A stretch of DNA of 64,000 nt, from positions 32,429,683 through 32,493,682 of the forward strand of contig CM055101.1 in NCBI GenBank assembly GCA_029204225.1, read 5' to 3'. Shown one piece after another: positions 23,436 through 35,101 of this stretch. Every line of letters begins with the position of its first letter. Positions within the stretch are counted from its first letter, which is position 1. Below the pieces are notes generated by a model. The model made no database searches. It was given only the letters and a program-made list of their open reading frames with translations, and was not told where the DNA came from. A program made the position numbers and the translations under genes. The DNA comes from Diphasiastrum complanatum (Eukaryota; Streptophyta; Lycopodiopsida; Lycopodiales; Lycopodiaceae).

Positions 23436-24119
23436 ACATCATACATGTCACATGATACATATTACATAAGTGTATGTCTTGAACATTGCTTAGCTTCTCC
23501 AAAGAATCTCTTTCCATGAATGAGCTAGAGTCATGGACACTTACGCACATTGCAGTTGAGCCTAGATCCTGCTCTTGGTCTTTTTATATTTTACATTGCT
23601 ACATACACATATACCTCCCTTACATAATACTTTTAATACGGAGAGAGAATTGCAGGGAAAAGTGGAAGTCGAGGACTAAGATACTTGTGGGAGACTGTGA
23701 TTTTGCTCTAGTTATTGTAGAACCTATCTAAAATGAGTGAGAGGTAGAAAGCCTACAAGAAGCAAATTTCACTTTTTTCAAGATTTGAAGCTACCAAAGT
23801 TTACTAGAAATGTTGCAATTTGTATTGCAAACGTGATGGAAACTTGATTCCATAAGTGAGGGGAAGACTTTAGATGTGTGGCATCATCCACAATAAATAG
23901 AATATCAAGGAAGTTACACAATCATTTACAAGAAGCAATGTATAGGTGGCAGAGAAAGGGAGAAAGATGCAATTTGATTTCTAGAACATAACCTTTTCAA
24001 CAAATGTTCACTCACATAGCGCCATCACGCTACGTCTCATGATAAGTTTTATTGCTTGTTAACAAAATTCCTCTAGGATTCCGAAATTACGAGTAACATA
24101 GAAAAATATAGAACATATT
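23436..24119. other. Unassigned sequence right of the hAT remnant
   Basis: May include the eroded 5' half of the hAT element: an acceptor-like TTTTATAG sits just upstream of the conserved block on the minus strand. No conserved protein block could be read. Confidence 0.35.
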
Positions 24120-25010
24120 TCAATATGTCATTTGACACAGAGAAATTCGCTATTGAGCGTCGACATTATTTTTCTGATCTGTATTGACAGTTGTACGATT
24201 GTCTAAATCAAATCATGATGCTTATGGATGATCTTTGATTTCGTTCATTTAGTGACTTAGTCCATGCTCAACCATAGTCCAAGTAGAGAGACGATTGGAG
24301 ATTCACAAAGCTCATGGAAGATTTCAAATGGGTAGTCCACTACGAGGAGCACAAGAGGTCATGTCATTTTGTGTAGGAAGGCATGGCTATTATTTATTTA
24401 TATCTCTTCTTTGATTCATGATGATGCTGAGTCTTCTAGTACAATCATTCTAGCTCTTCTCCCTTCTATTGCTGCTATATTTTCTGAGGCTCTAATTGTT
24501 GATGTGATGAAGAAGAGGCATGGTTGGCTTCACAATATGATCTAACACAAGCACGTGACTTGTCAATTTCTTCTCTTTCTAATGTGGGGCTGAATGACAA
24601 GGATAAAACTTTATTGGATTTGCCTTTGTATTATATGGATAGTGTTCCTTATTTATCCTTGAATGATATTGGCGATGTTTTGGATCTAAGAGAAGATGAG
24701 ATCCTTTTTCTTTTGCCTAACATGATCAAGGAGTTCTTGGATATCATATATTTAAATGTGATGTTCTTAAGGTTGGTATTGACTATGAGGATGAAGATGA
24801 TTGGGCCAATGGGCATGATGCCTTCTTAATAGAAAGGAGGGAACATGAGGCAGAGAAATTCCAAAAGAGATATTCATCGAAGATGACACATAATATTCCC
24901 ATTGCCAAAGTGTCGAGGAGTGTTGTTCGTCATGATTTATACAATAGTTTAGTTCTTCAATTTGATGAACACAATCTTATAAGAGAATGGTGTTGTTTTT
25001 AGTGATCATC
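24120..25010 (+). pseudogene. Unrecognised protein-like remnant
   Basis: The plus strand carries protein-like text in two frames. One is an ERRHYFSDLY stretch near 24150. The other is a helical acidic block, LPLYYMDSVPYLSLNDIGD, followed by DLREDEILFLLPNMIKEF (24620-24740), then in another frame DYEDEDDWANGHDAFLIERR near 24780-24840. Composition and helix spacing look like a real former protein, and the frameshift near 24745 suggests decay. I do not recognise the family. A retrotransposon or host-gene fragment are both possible. Confidence 0.45.
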
Positions 25011-27111
25011 TAGTCCAATTTTGTTCTTTATATAAAAAAATGTGACTTGTCCCTTTGTAGGAAACTGTGGAACTACATGCTTTTGCAACAAGGCAAGGTT
25101 GTGTCAGAGAAAGACAAGGAGGATGACAAAAGGAGCCATCTTTAAGTCATTATTTGAAAATCTTTGTAACTAGCAAAATTTGTATTTATCATGACAAATT
25201 TTCCCGAAATGCTAGAACAATAATAATGGCAACAAAAGTGTTGTCTTTTTTTTTTTTTCCAATGGGTGTAAACATCCACAAATTGTGTATAAAATCATTT
25301 TTGTGAAGAGAGACATTGCCTTAAAAGTATTTGGCTATGTACTTGAAGATGTCCTCAAAAGTTCATTTTCTCTACATATATAGACTTAAGCAAAATTAGA
25401 TTTATTGAATTTATAAATCCATTATCATAGAAAGAAAATTTTCCATGATCCTATTGCAAAGTTGGTTTAAAAAAATGATGAGGAGAAATGATTGTACCTA
25501 TCTTTATACTTGATAGATACTATACATATGTTTCCAATATCATGTACAATCGAGACAAACTGATGATCCTATATACGTGAGGTTTTCATATCAATCTAAT
25601 TTTCTCGTATGAATCTGCCTGCCTTTCTGAATTTTTGATAATATGCTGATTTAGTTGTGTATTGAATTTGAGCATGTCTGTAAAACTGTTGAAATAATTG
25701 AATGATGTGAATATTCTTTGAAGATGTCCCACCATGTTGTGTATTTCGATGACATGCTATTTTTTCTTGCCAATGTGATTTCTCCATTCTTTATGACAAC
25801 CATATACTTAAGCTACCATATTTTTTTGCAAAAAATGATGATGATCTTGTAATATGTGTTGCGCTATTAAAGATGCATGCATTAGTAAAGCCTATATTGA
25901 ATTTGAGAAATGTACATTGAGAAATTTGCTACTATGTAGTGTGTGATATGATTTACACCCCAAGCGCCTAGAATTGCATCCACAAATTCGATTGTTGATT
26001 TCTCAATGGGTAAGACATCAACATCAATAAGTTTATCTATTATGAGCAATTTAGCCATGCTATCAAGCTTTCTCTAGACTTCAGCCTTTTTAAGCCTTGT
26101 TGTTCCTCTATTTTCAAAATCTTGTGTCACCGTACACCAAATTTTTCCACACTAATGCACCTTTTATGGGTGTCTAACATTACAATTCAGGTAGATTTAA
26201 TCATTTTGCCAACTCGGCCATGATTTTATTCCCATAGCCATAAAATATGGTAGTGAGGCTCTAAGCTTTGTTTCTGCTCGTTGGCCGGTCCGCTATTTGT
26301 CGATTCTTTTGATATTGGTGTTCCCGGTAATTTTAGATTCTGGAGCTCTTTTAACTGTGATCTGTCAACACTCTCCTTGTAGTTTGGTGGCTCGACTGCA
26401 CTTTCTGATATCCTTTATGGGCTTGTAATAGGCGGAATCGGTTAGAAGAACCTTCACTAGAATCTTCTAATATTATTTCTCCATGAAGTGTACAAATGTG
26501 AATATTTTTAAGAGAAATTGGTATTATTGTTTTCCAATTTAGGTCTTGCGTGTCTCTTGAAATTCACGTGCTCCTGGACAAGTCTTTTCTTGTTTTCATG
26601 CATTATATGCATGGATGTTTTGAATTTGCTCCATGTGACACATTGAACATACAATTCAACGTCTTCAAGTCTCTAGCCAAATGCCATTTTGTCAAATACC
26701 CAGGAGAAAATTTCATGATCATCTTTTAAAACTTGATCAAAACATAAAATTATAAACTCTTATACTTATAAAATGGGCAGCTAATGTTAGATCGTAAACT
26801 CTTAAACATATAGAATGGGTAGGTAGAAAGTAACAAAATACTTTTACTAGAAATTCAAGCCCTATGAGGTTGTCGTATTGCTCAATGATCCATTCATTAG
26901 CTTACCCTTTCTAGTATCACTTTTGATTCATCTAACTTTATAACTAATATCAGCTTCTACAATAAATCTTAGTAAATTAGTTAAATCCATGAACAAGTTG
27001 TTAGTAGAACCACATGACAAAGGGCCAACTTTTTTATAGGTTTCATTTATGTGGTAAGGAATGCCAATGATTTTTGCATACCTTGTTTAACACATCTCTC
27101 TCTAATTTGAT
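25011..27111. other. Unassigned AT-rich sequence
   Basis: No gene or element is recognised. A poly-T run lies at 25246-25258. ORFs here are short and lack family motifs. Confidence 0.4.
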
Positions 27112-27174
27112 TTGAAAGGGTCGAGGAATCAAAAAAATTTTTATATGCGCTTGTCCAAATGCCTATTTGATAAT

Positions 27175-27400
27175 TCTAAATATAGTGGCCAATGCTTCCC
27201 TACTAATACCAAAGAGATCACATGCTTCTTGAATCAATTTTCAGTCAATAACCTTACTAACTTCACTTTGGACTTGATTCGAGAATACGATGACCAAAAA
27301 TTTTCAATCCCTCACAATAACCTAACAAACCATAGTGGCATATGCTTCCCTACTAATACCAAAGAGATCACATGCTGTATCCAATTTTCAAGTCATAAGC
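27175..27400. repeat. Short direct repeat pair
   Basis: TAGTGGC[CA][AT]ATGCTTCCC followed by TACTAATACCAAAGAGATCA occurs at about 27183-27228 and again at about 27332-27377, spaced by about 150 bp. This looks like a local duplication. Confidence 0.8.
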
Positions 27401-29065
27401 GATGGGAAGAAGGTTGGAAAACTGATATGGTGTGGATCTTATGTACATCCATCCATAGAAATTGATGGAAATCAATGGATTTTTTAAAAGATTTTTCAAC
27501 TAGTATTCAATGTTTTTTCTTGAAATTCATTAAAGCTACTGATCATGAACGTCTTTTGAAATTGTAATTGCTGTTTTCCAGTCATTATGATTGATTCTGA
27601 TTATTGCATGCCAGTGGAAAAGTCAAAAGAAGGCCTAGATAGTGATTTTTAGCCAAAATTTGGGGTTTTTGGGCTAGAAATGGCCTATATGAGCCATGAT
27701 TGACTAAAATGAGACTTTTAGCGCTTTCATGTGATTGAATTACCTTGGATTTTGCCTGGTCTCACTTGCATGTGAGTTTGATCCACAAGAAATTGCCAAA
27801 AAGTTTGAAAAATGGTCAAAAAACATGGTTTTTTGGTGGTTTTTTCAATGTTTTTGGTGTTACTCATGAAATCCATGGCTAATATTTTGCATGCAATTTT
27901 TCGGAGCTGTAATGATGCTTTCCTAAGGCTTTCATGAATTTTTTTTAGGATTGGAAACCATTAAGAGTCTCAAAAAGTCAAAAAATAGTGTATTTTTGAG
28001 GTTTTTTTTTAGCTTGAATAACTTTCAATAGGTGGTCTGAATCCATTTGATCTTTTTACAAGCTGAAAGATATGATGGATTTCCTCTGATTTGAGCATCA
28101 TGCACCTAATTTTGTGCTAGGGGACCTAAGCACCAATACCTTGAAGTTTTGCTTGTTGAAGGACTCCATAAATGCAAATTTTGCCTGATTTGAGCTTACG
28201 GTTGCTTGTTGGACCTGATGGAAGCCTCTATGCATCTTTACTGAACCTTAGAAGAGTGCTTGTAACCTCCGATTGGATCCATATTGGGCTGGAGTTGGAT
28301 TTTTGAAGATATCACCTAGAAAAAGTGCACCCACCTACTACTCGCATGTGTGAAGACTACGTGGCAGGTTGATGTGGCAAATGTCTTGCTATTCTCCTCT
28401 ACCTTTGTATTATGCTTTAAAGCGACCAAATCGGAGTCCTGTAGCAAAAGTTATGCCGTCAAAAGGTTGGCCATTTTTAGAGTAAAATTTGAAAATTTCC
28501 ATAATTGTTTTGATTGCATGCATGTCTGTGAAGTAGTAGAGTGCTTTTCTAGTATTGAAAATGTTTGAATGAACCTGTATGCATGTTTGGACACATGATA
28601 TTGATCAGAGTAATTTCATGCATGGATGTTGATTTTGAAAAAGCTAATCAAAAAGATGATTTCCCAGTTACTAGGCGATTTACGAAAAAAAAAAATTGGA
28701 AAAATTGATGCATGTCAAGTTTGATGCATGCTAGATGTTTTGAAATAAGTTTGAAATGGAATGGAACTTGTCACGGAAATTGAATGATCAATTTTTTTAA
28801 TTGATTTTTGCAGTTTGTTCCATAACGAACGGATTTTGGGAAAAAAAAACTCCAAGTTTCGTAAATTTTTGAATAATGATATATGAAAGTTCGACATTGT
28901 TCTAAATCAATCTGATATTGATTAAACGGAAGAAGCTTAAAAAAAGTGAATGACCAGCTGAGATGTAATCAGTCGGATAAGGATCTTTTATTATTTTCAC
29001 TTTTTAAGTTGAAGATTCAGAATTTGTAACATGATTAAGCTATTTTTCGTTTCAGGAAATCAATA
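27401..29065 (+). other. Probable 5' untranslated or LTR part of the interrupted gypsy element
   Basis: Long ORF-free sequence with runs such as GGGGTTTTTGGGC and TTTTTGAGGTTTTTTTTTAG, leading into the gag-like ORF at 29066. No PBS or TG...CA borders could be fixed, so the assignment rests on position alone. Confidence 0.35.
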
Positions 29066-29660
29066 ATGGTAGATGATAGTGTAGGTGTTGAGGGTACGGT
29101 ACCTATGCTGGCCTACTTACAGATTTGCCAACATTTAAGTCAAGCACTTAATTAGATGAACAATCGAAAACAATTTGAGAGATCAGCAGATGAAAGTACT
29201 GTTAAATCAAGTTTATACTTTGTCTTCACTGAATCTAGGCTTTTATCTAGAACCTTTTTCGGGGGAGAAGAAAGAAAAGAAACTAGAGGTGGTAGACGAC
29301 TGGCTATCCAAGTGGAAAAGTAATTTCACTCAACATGCAATTCTAGAAGAGAAATATCAAGAGCGTAGTTCAATTCTTACGAGAGAAGGCTTTGGTGTGA
29401 TTTGCAACCCAAACCCACCACATGGGAAGAATTCATGGAAGTATTCAAAAAATTGCTTGTGATTGCGGATGATTCGGACTTTTATCAAAGATTTGTGAGT
29501 TGTAAAATCAGTACTCTAAGCTTAGAATTTTACCTGCAAGAATTTATGGATTTGTGGAACAAAGTTCCATTATTTGATGCAAAACTGACACTCTGACAAT
29601 TTATCCTAGGTTTGTCAGCTGATTATCAGAATAAATGTAAGCAAAATGTGCTTCAAAATT
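29066..29660 (+). pseudogene. Gypsy gag, left part, interrupted by copia A2
   Basis: A Gag-like segment in shifting frames: FYLEPFSGEKKEKKLEVVDD entry, WLSKWKSNFTQHA, a TTWEEFMEVFKKL block near 29405-29455 and LEFYLQEFMDLWNKVP near 29525-29570. A stop follows, then the FILGLS block. The frame stops abruptly at QNFE where copia A2 begins. The same frame resumes at 33816 once the insertion and one TTGAG are ignored. It carries at least one frameshift and one stop of its own. Confidence 0.82.
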
Positions 29661-29665
29661 TTGAG
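29661..29665. other. Target site duplication TTGAG, left copy
   Basis: TTGAG precedes the 5' LTR at 29666 and is repeated exactly at 33811-33815 after the 3' LTR. Five bases is the normal copia target duplication. Confidence 0.95.
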
Positions 29666-30723
29666 TGTTGGATTATTCTCCTACTAATCAACTAATCGAC
29701 ATTTCAATCTTTGTCCAATTTTTATCCAGACTGGCAGATTTCTTCGTGTTTTTACACAGTCTGCATAACTACTTAGAAACGACTCACAATGTTGGCATTT
29801 TCGGCATTTTCATCTTTGGGATTTTCTCTCATTTCGGCTTCCTTGCAAAATGCTAGATGCCTCAAATGTTAAGGAAATGACGGGCGAAGAGCTTCGCATT
29901 TTTCGCATGACAATTAACGTTCATTTCTATAGAGTGACAATTTACGTTCATTTCTGCAGAGTGACAGTTTACGTTCAAATCTACAGACATAATGTTTATG
30001 ACCAAAGCCACCAACTTGCATTAATTCATCAAGCAAGTAATTTCTGAGAAGTCCTTACTAGATGGATGTGAGCACATCACAGCCAACTAGATGACGCATT
30101 TGAGGACCTAACTGCTTAGTATAAATAGTTGTTCATATTCCTACATCTCATGTATGAAGAAGCATGAAGATCAATCATCAAGTATTGAATAGTTAGCGTT
30201 CTCTCTCAAGCCTGTGAGCTTGGACACTCTTGAGCATTCTAGCTCACTTTTTTAGAACTTATTAGCGATTGCTATTGCGCTTATTGCTTATCAGCATTGC
30301 GCTTACTTATTTTAGTCTCTCGGAGATAGCTTAGACTACGCGGCTTTGATCCGCAAATCTGTTGTACTCATTTACATCTGTTTCATTTTTATACTGAATC
30401 AATACTATCTTCTTGTTGTGTTCAAGTTCATATCAGAATGTATGCATTTCTGTAGTTCTTCGCGACTGATTATTTGTCTGATAATTCAATGCTTAATGTT
30501 TGGCTACGTAATCACTATAGTACTAATGATTTCAAAGTTAGTTACTATAAGGTCTAACGTGATTTCTATCACTATTGTTTTGTTCAAAATTGATAGACGT
30601 AGTCATGCATAGAGAAAGAGAAAGATAGTTTATTCCGTTGTGCACAATAAGTTTTCTTCTTGTTGTTCGAATTCTTTTTATTCGATTCTATTTGGCCTAT
30701 CTTCTACACACATCTTTCCAACA
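29666..30723 (+). mobile_element. 5' LTR of copia A2 (1058 bp)
   Basis: It starts TGTTGGATTATTCTCC and ends CTTTCCAACA, followed by the PBS. The TATA-like TAGTATAAATAG lies at about 30118-30129 and the R-region GTTCTCTCTC seed at about 30197-30206. Compared with the 3' LTR it keeps a segment of about 350 bp (roughly 29757-30115) that the 3' copy has lost, and the first 75 bases differ at about four sites. Confidence 0.95.
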
Positions 30724-30735
30724 TGGTATCAAAGC
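30724..30735 (+). other. Primer binding site of copia A2
   Basis: TGGTATCAAAGC directly follows the LTR end; it differs by one base from the usual initiator-Met site TGGTATCAGAGC. Confidence 0.9.
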
Positions 30736-30898
30736 ATTGATTCTTCAAGGCCTAATACTATATCAGAGCGCAAGCTCTTATACTTGATATCTTTCACGAT
30801 ATCAAATTATTCTTTAGTTCGACTCAATTTGTTTCGAAATGTGAGAATTGATCTCCATAGCACGGTATCTCTCCTAACCTCGATAGATTAAAGTTCCA

Positions 30899-32092
30899 GA
30901 TGGATTCTCAAAGTAAAGTTGGTCTTATCACAGACAAGCTGAATGGATCCAACTGTCATTTATGAAAATTTAAGATGAAGACCTTGCTAATTGCCAACGA
31001 GTTGTGAGATGTTGTTACAGGTATTGAAGTGAAGCCTGAAGACGACATACAAGATTGGAAATGAAAATTGAAGGATGGTAAAGCTTTCACACTTATTATC
31101 ATCAATATATCATATACATCATTATTGGCCACGTAGCTGAAGCCAATATTTCAAAAGAAGTTTGGGACATCCTGAGCTCACCATATGGTGTGAGAGACGT
31201 AACTACCAAGTTACATCTTCGAAGAAATTTTTCACACACAAGATGTCGAATAATGATTCTCTTCAAAATCATATTAACCAGTTTAAGAATCTCTTGCAAC
31301 AGATGGCCGCTGTCGGATCAGTCATAGACAATTAAGATGCAATTATGGCATTGCTTTCAATCCTGATCTCTACATATGAGAATTGGGTGATGATCATAAA
31401 AACATACTCAGATTTAACTCTTACCAGAGTTTGACTATGTTGTTGCAAGAAGATAATTGAAGAAGTCAAGACACTTCGTCTACCTCTTCATCTCATGCTC
31501 TATATGTCAACAAGGGCTAGAAACGATAGAAATAGAAAAGCTCCAACCATTCTGCATCAAATCAAAAACCAACTCAAAGTCAAGAACAAGCATGAATCCG
31601 CATTCGTCGAAGAAGAAGATGTTTTGCAGGTATTACAAGCGCAATAACCATGAGATCCAGGATTGCCGAATTCTCAAAGCGAAGAATGTAGCCAAGCAAC
31701 CTGATCAACAAGCAAATACAGTTACAGCATCTCCTGAAGTCGAAATGGAAAAAGGCGCTTTTATGGTCAAAGACAAAAATGTGAATTCGGATGATTCGTA
31801 GTTTCTAGATTCCGGAGCTACTCAACACATGACCAATCATCATGAGATTTTCCATTCCAATATGCCTTACAGCACAAAGAAGTATGTTCATCTTGGTAAT
31901 GATAGCACTCACACTATTGGAAGTGAAGGTACAGTAAGATTGAGGTTCCAGCATGATCAATTCAAACTACTGTCAAAAGTCTTGTATGTTTCTAAACTCT
32001 CTACAAATCTGTTATCAGTAAGTAGAATTATAGATTTAGGTCATAAGGCGAAGTTTGAATCTGATCAATGCATAATTATCAATGTGCAATAG
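30899..32092 (+). pseudogene. Copia A2 gag-protease remnant
   Basis: The start MDSQSKVGLITDKL lies in the position of the family Gag start, followed by LNGSNCHL, a stop in place of Trp, and KFKMKTLLIANEL. After several frame breaks (31000-31450) the zinc-knuckle variant CRYYKRNNHEIQDC appears at 31620-31665. The protease site LDSGATQHM follows at 31806-31832, with a TAG just before it, and then LLSVSRIIDLG. The frame runs to a TAG at 32090. Integrase and the first half of RT are missing, so this copy is a deletion derivative. Gag packages RNA and protease matures the particle. Confidence 0.9.
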
Positions 32093-33103
32093 TCTTTTAT
32101 CATTATCACTTTATATGTGGACGACACATTGTTTTTCGACAACAATATCGATCTAATGAAAGAAACGAAGACTATGCTATCTTCCGAATTCTACATGATC
32201 GATCTAGGTGAAGCTCATTTCTGTCTTGGTATTCAAATCCACATAGACAAAAATCGAAAGTTGATCTACATTACTTAGCAAAGGTACATCTACAATATGT
32301 TAGTCAGATATAATCTGGTTAATTGCAAGTTAGCTCTCTCACCAATGGAACCAGGTCTCAAATTGTCAAAGGACCAGTGTCCTCAAACAATTCAAGAGAA
32401 GGAGCAGATGCATGAGTATCCTTATCATTCAATAATAGGCCTTATGTACGCAATGATTTGTACCAGACTAGACATAGCTTTTGCAGTCAGCTCCCTAAGT
32501 CAGTTTATGACTAACCCTGGTATAACACATTGGAAGACTCTTATCAGAGTCATGAGATATCTTCAAGCTACTATTGACTTTTGCATTTGTTATGGAGCAG
32601 TCGACAATGACAGACTCAATTTACTCAGTGGTAACATGGATGCAAGTTGGGTAGGAGATATAGACACCCGTAAATCTACTTCTGAATTTACATTATTCCT
32701 CAACAATGGTCCTATTTTTTGGAAAAGTTGCAAGCAATTTTTGATAGCTCTATCTTCTACAGAATTAGAGTATATTGCAGCCTCACAAGCCACAAAGGAA
32801 ACAATTTGATTTAGAAACTTACTTTCAGATATCAATCTGAATCAACATGCTCCGACATTATTATTTTGTGATAATCAAAGTGCCATCGCCTTGTCAACCA
32901 ACCCTAGATTTCATTCTAGGAGTAAGCACATTGAGCTCAAGTATCACTATGTCTGAACAAAGAGGTCAGATTGCAGTACTGTCGAATGCAAGATATGACA
33001 GTAGATATTTTTACCAAAGCATTAAGCTTGGATACACACAAATAGTTCTGTGCAAAACTAAGTTTAAAGTTCAAGACGTTCATGAATTCAGATTAAGGGG
33101 CAG
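32093..33103 (+). pseudogene. Copia A2 RT C-terminal half and RNase H
   Basis: It continues in frame after the TAG at 32090 with SFIIITLYVDD, so the RT catalytic YVDD is kept at 32112-32123. It then shows DLGEAHFCLGIQI, MYAMICTRLDIAF, MDASWVGDIDTRKSTS, ALSSTELEYIAAS and CDNQSAIAL. Stops at 32277 and 32807 and a frameshift near 32955 disable it. The tract AAGGGGCAG before the 3' LTR is the polypurine tract. Integrase is absent. Mobilisation, if any, would have needed proteins from another copy. Confidence 0.92.
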
Positions 33104-33810
33104 TGTTGGATTATTCTCCTACTAATCGACTAATCAACATTTTAATCTTTGTCCAATTTTTATCCAGACCGGCAGATTTCTTCGTGTTTTTACATTAGTA
33201 TAAATAGTTGTTAATATTCCTACATCTCATGTATGAAGAAGCATGAAGATCAATCATCAAGTATTAAATAGTTAGCGTTCTCTCTCAAGCCTGCGAGCTT
33301 GGACACTCCTGAGCATTCTAGCTCACTTCTTTAGAGTTGATTAGAGATTGCTATTGCGCTTACTGCTTATAAGCATTGCGCTTAATTCAGACTTATTTTA
33401 GTCGCTCAGAGATAGCTTAGAATACAAGGCTTCAATTCGCAAATCTGTTGAACTCATTTACATCTCCTTCATTTTTATACTGAATCAATACTATCTTCTT
33501 GTTGCGTTCAGGTTCGTATCAAAATGTATGCATTTTTATAGTTCTTCGCGACTGATTATTTTTCTGATAATTCAATGCTTAATGTTTGGCTACGTAATCA
33601 CTATAGTACTAACAATTTCAAAGTTAGTTACTATAAGATCGAACGTGATTTCTATCACTATTGTTTTGTTCAAAATTGATAGGCGTAGTCATGCATAGAG
33701 AAAGAGCAAGATAGTTTATTCCGCTGCACACGATAAGTTTTAATTCTTGTTATTCGAATTATTTTCATTCGATTCTATTCAACTTATCTTTTACACACAT
33801 TTTTCCAACA
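33104..33810 (+). mobile_element. 3' LTR of copia A2, internally deleted (707 bp)
   Basis: Same ends as the 5' LTR (TGTTGGATTA ... TTTCCAACA). About 350 bp of the U3 region just upstream of the TATA box is missing: TTTTTACA is joined directly to TTAGTATAAATAG. Followed by TTGAG. Confidence 0.95.
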
Positions 33811-33815
33811 TTGAG
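33811..33815. other. Target site duplication TTGAG, right copy
   Basis: Exact match to 29661-29665. It confirms copia A2 as one insertion. Confidence 0.95.
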
Positions 33816-34500
33816 GACGTTGTATGAGTTGTGAAAGCTTATGATTCCACGATTGTGGCATCCAAGAAGCAGTTTCAAGCTAATCCACCGGGTTTCAACC
33901 AGAAAAAAAAGGAGAAAAAACGAGTTCGTGATAAAAAAGACAAGTCAAATATTTTGACGAACTTGATCAAATGGCATCGAAATTTAAACAAAAGAAGCAG
34001 ATGTCCCAAAAGAAGGCTAAAAAGATGAATGTGTGTTTTGTTTGTAATAAGCTTGGACATGTTATGAAGTTTTGCCCGAAGTGAAAGAAACCAAAAGCTC
34101 AAGTAATTGAAATGCTAGGTAAAGAAACTCTTAAATTGAAAATTAATAGGGTTAATTGTGAGTGTGAATGTTTATTCAGTGCTACTTCATTCTTGTCGAA
34201 TGAATTATTTTGTTTAAAAGACACAGTTAAATGACATGAAATTAGTATATTGGTGGATAGTGGTTCAACTCATAATTTCATTAACTCTTGTCTGGTGCAG
34301 AAACTTGGCCTAGAAACTGAATCCCATGATCATAGATATAAAGTATATCTAGCTTCAGGAGAGGAGATGTAGACTTGAGATGTTAAAGTTCCAAAGCTCC
34401 CAATTTGGATTCAAGACTGTAGAGAGTTGATTGATTTTCATGTTTTAGATTTAGCACGTACGGGCGTTTCTTTGTTTAAAATGCGTTTCGATGAAACATT
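33816..34500 (+). pseudogene. Gypsy gag zinc knuckle and protease, right part of the interrupted element
   Basis: It continues the Gag frame of 29066-29660. A stop comes after DVV, then a lysine-rich stretch near 33898-33945. A zinc knuckle CFVCNKLGHVMKFC lies at 34036-34077 in another frame. The retropepsin site ILVDSGSTHNFIN is at about 34246-34285, followed by VQKLGLETE. Stops and shifts are scattered. RT and integrase of this element are not found; the sequence passes into copia B near 34500-34690. Confidence 0.82.
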
Positions 34501-34689
34501 GCACCTTATTTATATCACTCTCTTCGGGACTGTCTAAGACACCTACACATATATTTCTCTAGTTGAAAGAATGATATAAGTAATAGTCCAACTTCTGTAA
34601 TTCATTTCGATCCATGGATTTATAATTCATTGTCTTTCCTTTGTTTGGTGAGAACTCTTACAGCTTGCAAGGTTTGTTGAGTTAAAATC

Positions 34690-34921
34690 GAGTAAGAGCA
34701 GATATATTCACACACCAATAGATTCTAGAACTAAACATATTGAAGTTCAATTTCATTTCCTTAAAGAGAAAGTTCAGAGCAAAGATGTCAAATTAAATTA
34801 CCATCACATCGACAATATGTTGGCTAATATTTTCACAAAGCCATTATCAAAGGATAAACACGCTACCTTAGTTAATGCAAAAATCTGTCGTAAAGCGGTC
34901 TCCCACAAAAGAGGAGTATAA
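34690..34921 (+). pseudogene. Copia B RNase H C-terminal fragment
   Basis: A clean open segment shows IDSRTKHIEVQFHFLKEKV, the HIDNMLANIFTKPLSKDKH end motif, and a stop near 34921. This is the final part of a copia polyprotein, leading to an LTR at 35003. The rest of pol is missing on this strand. A minus-strand copia gag-to-integrase segment (copia C) abuts on the right. Confidence 0.88.
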
Positions 34922-35002
34922 GTATGCATATTCCAACAACATGCAATCATTACTAGAATTATTAAAAATAAACAAATTCATAGTAGTAAGCTTAAGCGGG
35001 AG

Positions 35003-35101
35003 TGTTGAAGTTAATCAGTAATAAACATGTGGGTCCCACCACTTTAAATACTGTTGGCCAAGCCTTATCTAGTGGCCCCTGCCATAGTACAGTGTATAGT
35101 T
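35003..35101 (+). mobile_element. Truncated copia B LTR (first 100 bp)
   Basis: It starts TGTTGAAGTTAATCAG after a short purine tract (AAGCGGGAG). It shares TGGGTCC, ACCACTTTAAATA, TTGGCCAAGCCTTA and TACAGTGTATAGTT with the minus-strand arm at 54370-54469. It is cut at about 35101, where the reversed copia C begins. Confidence 0.8.
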
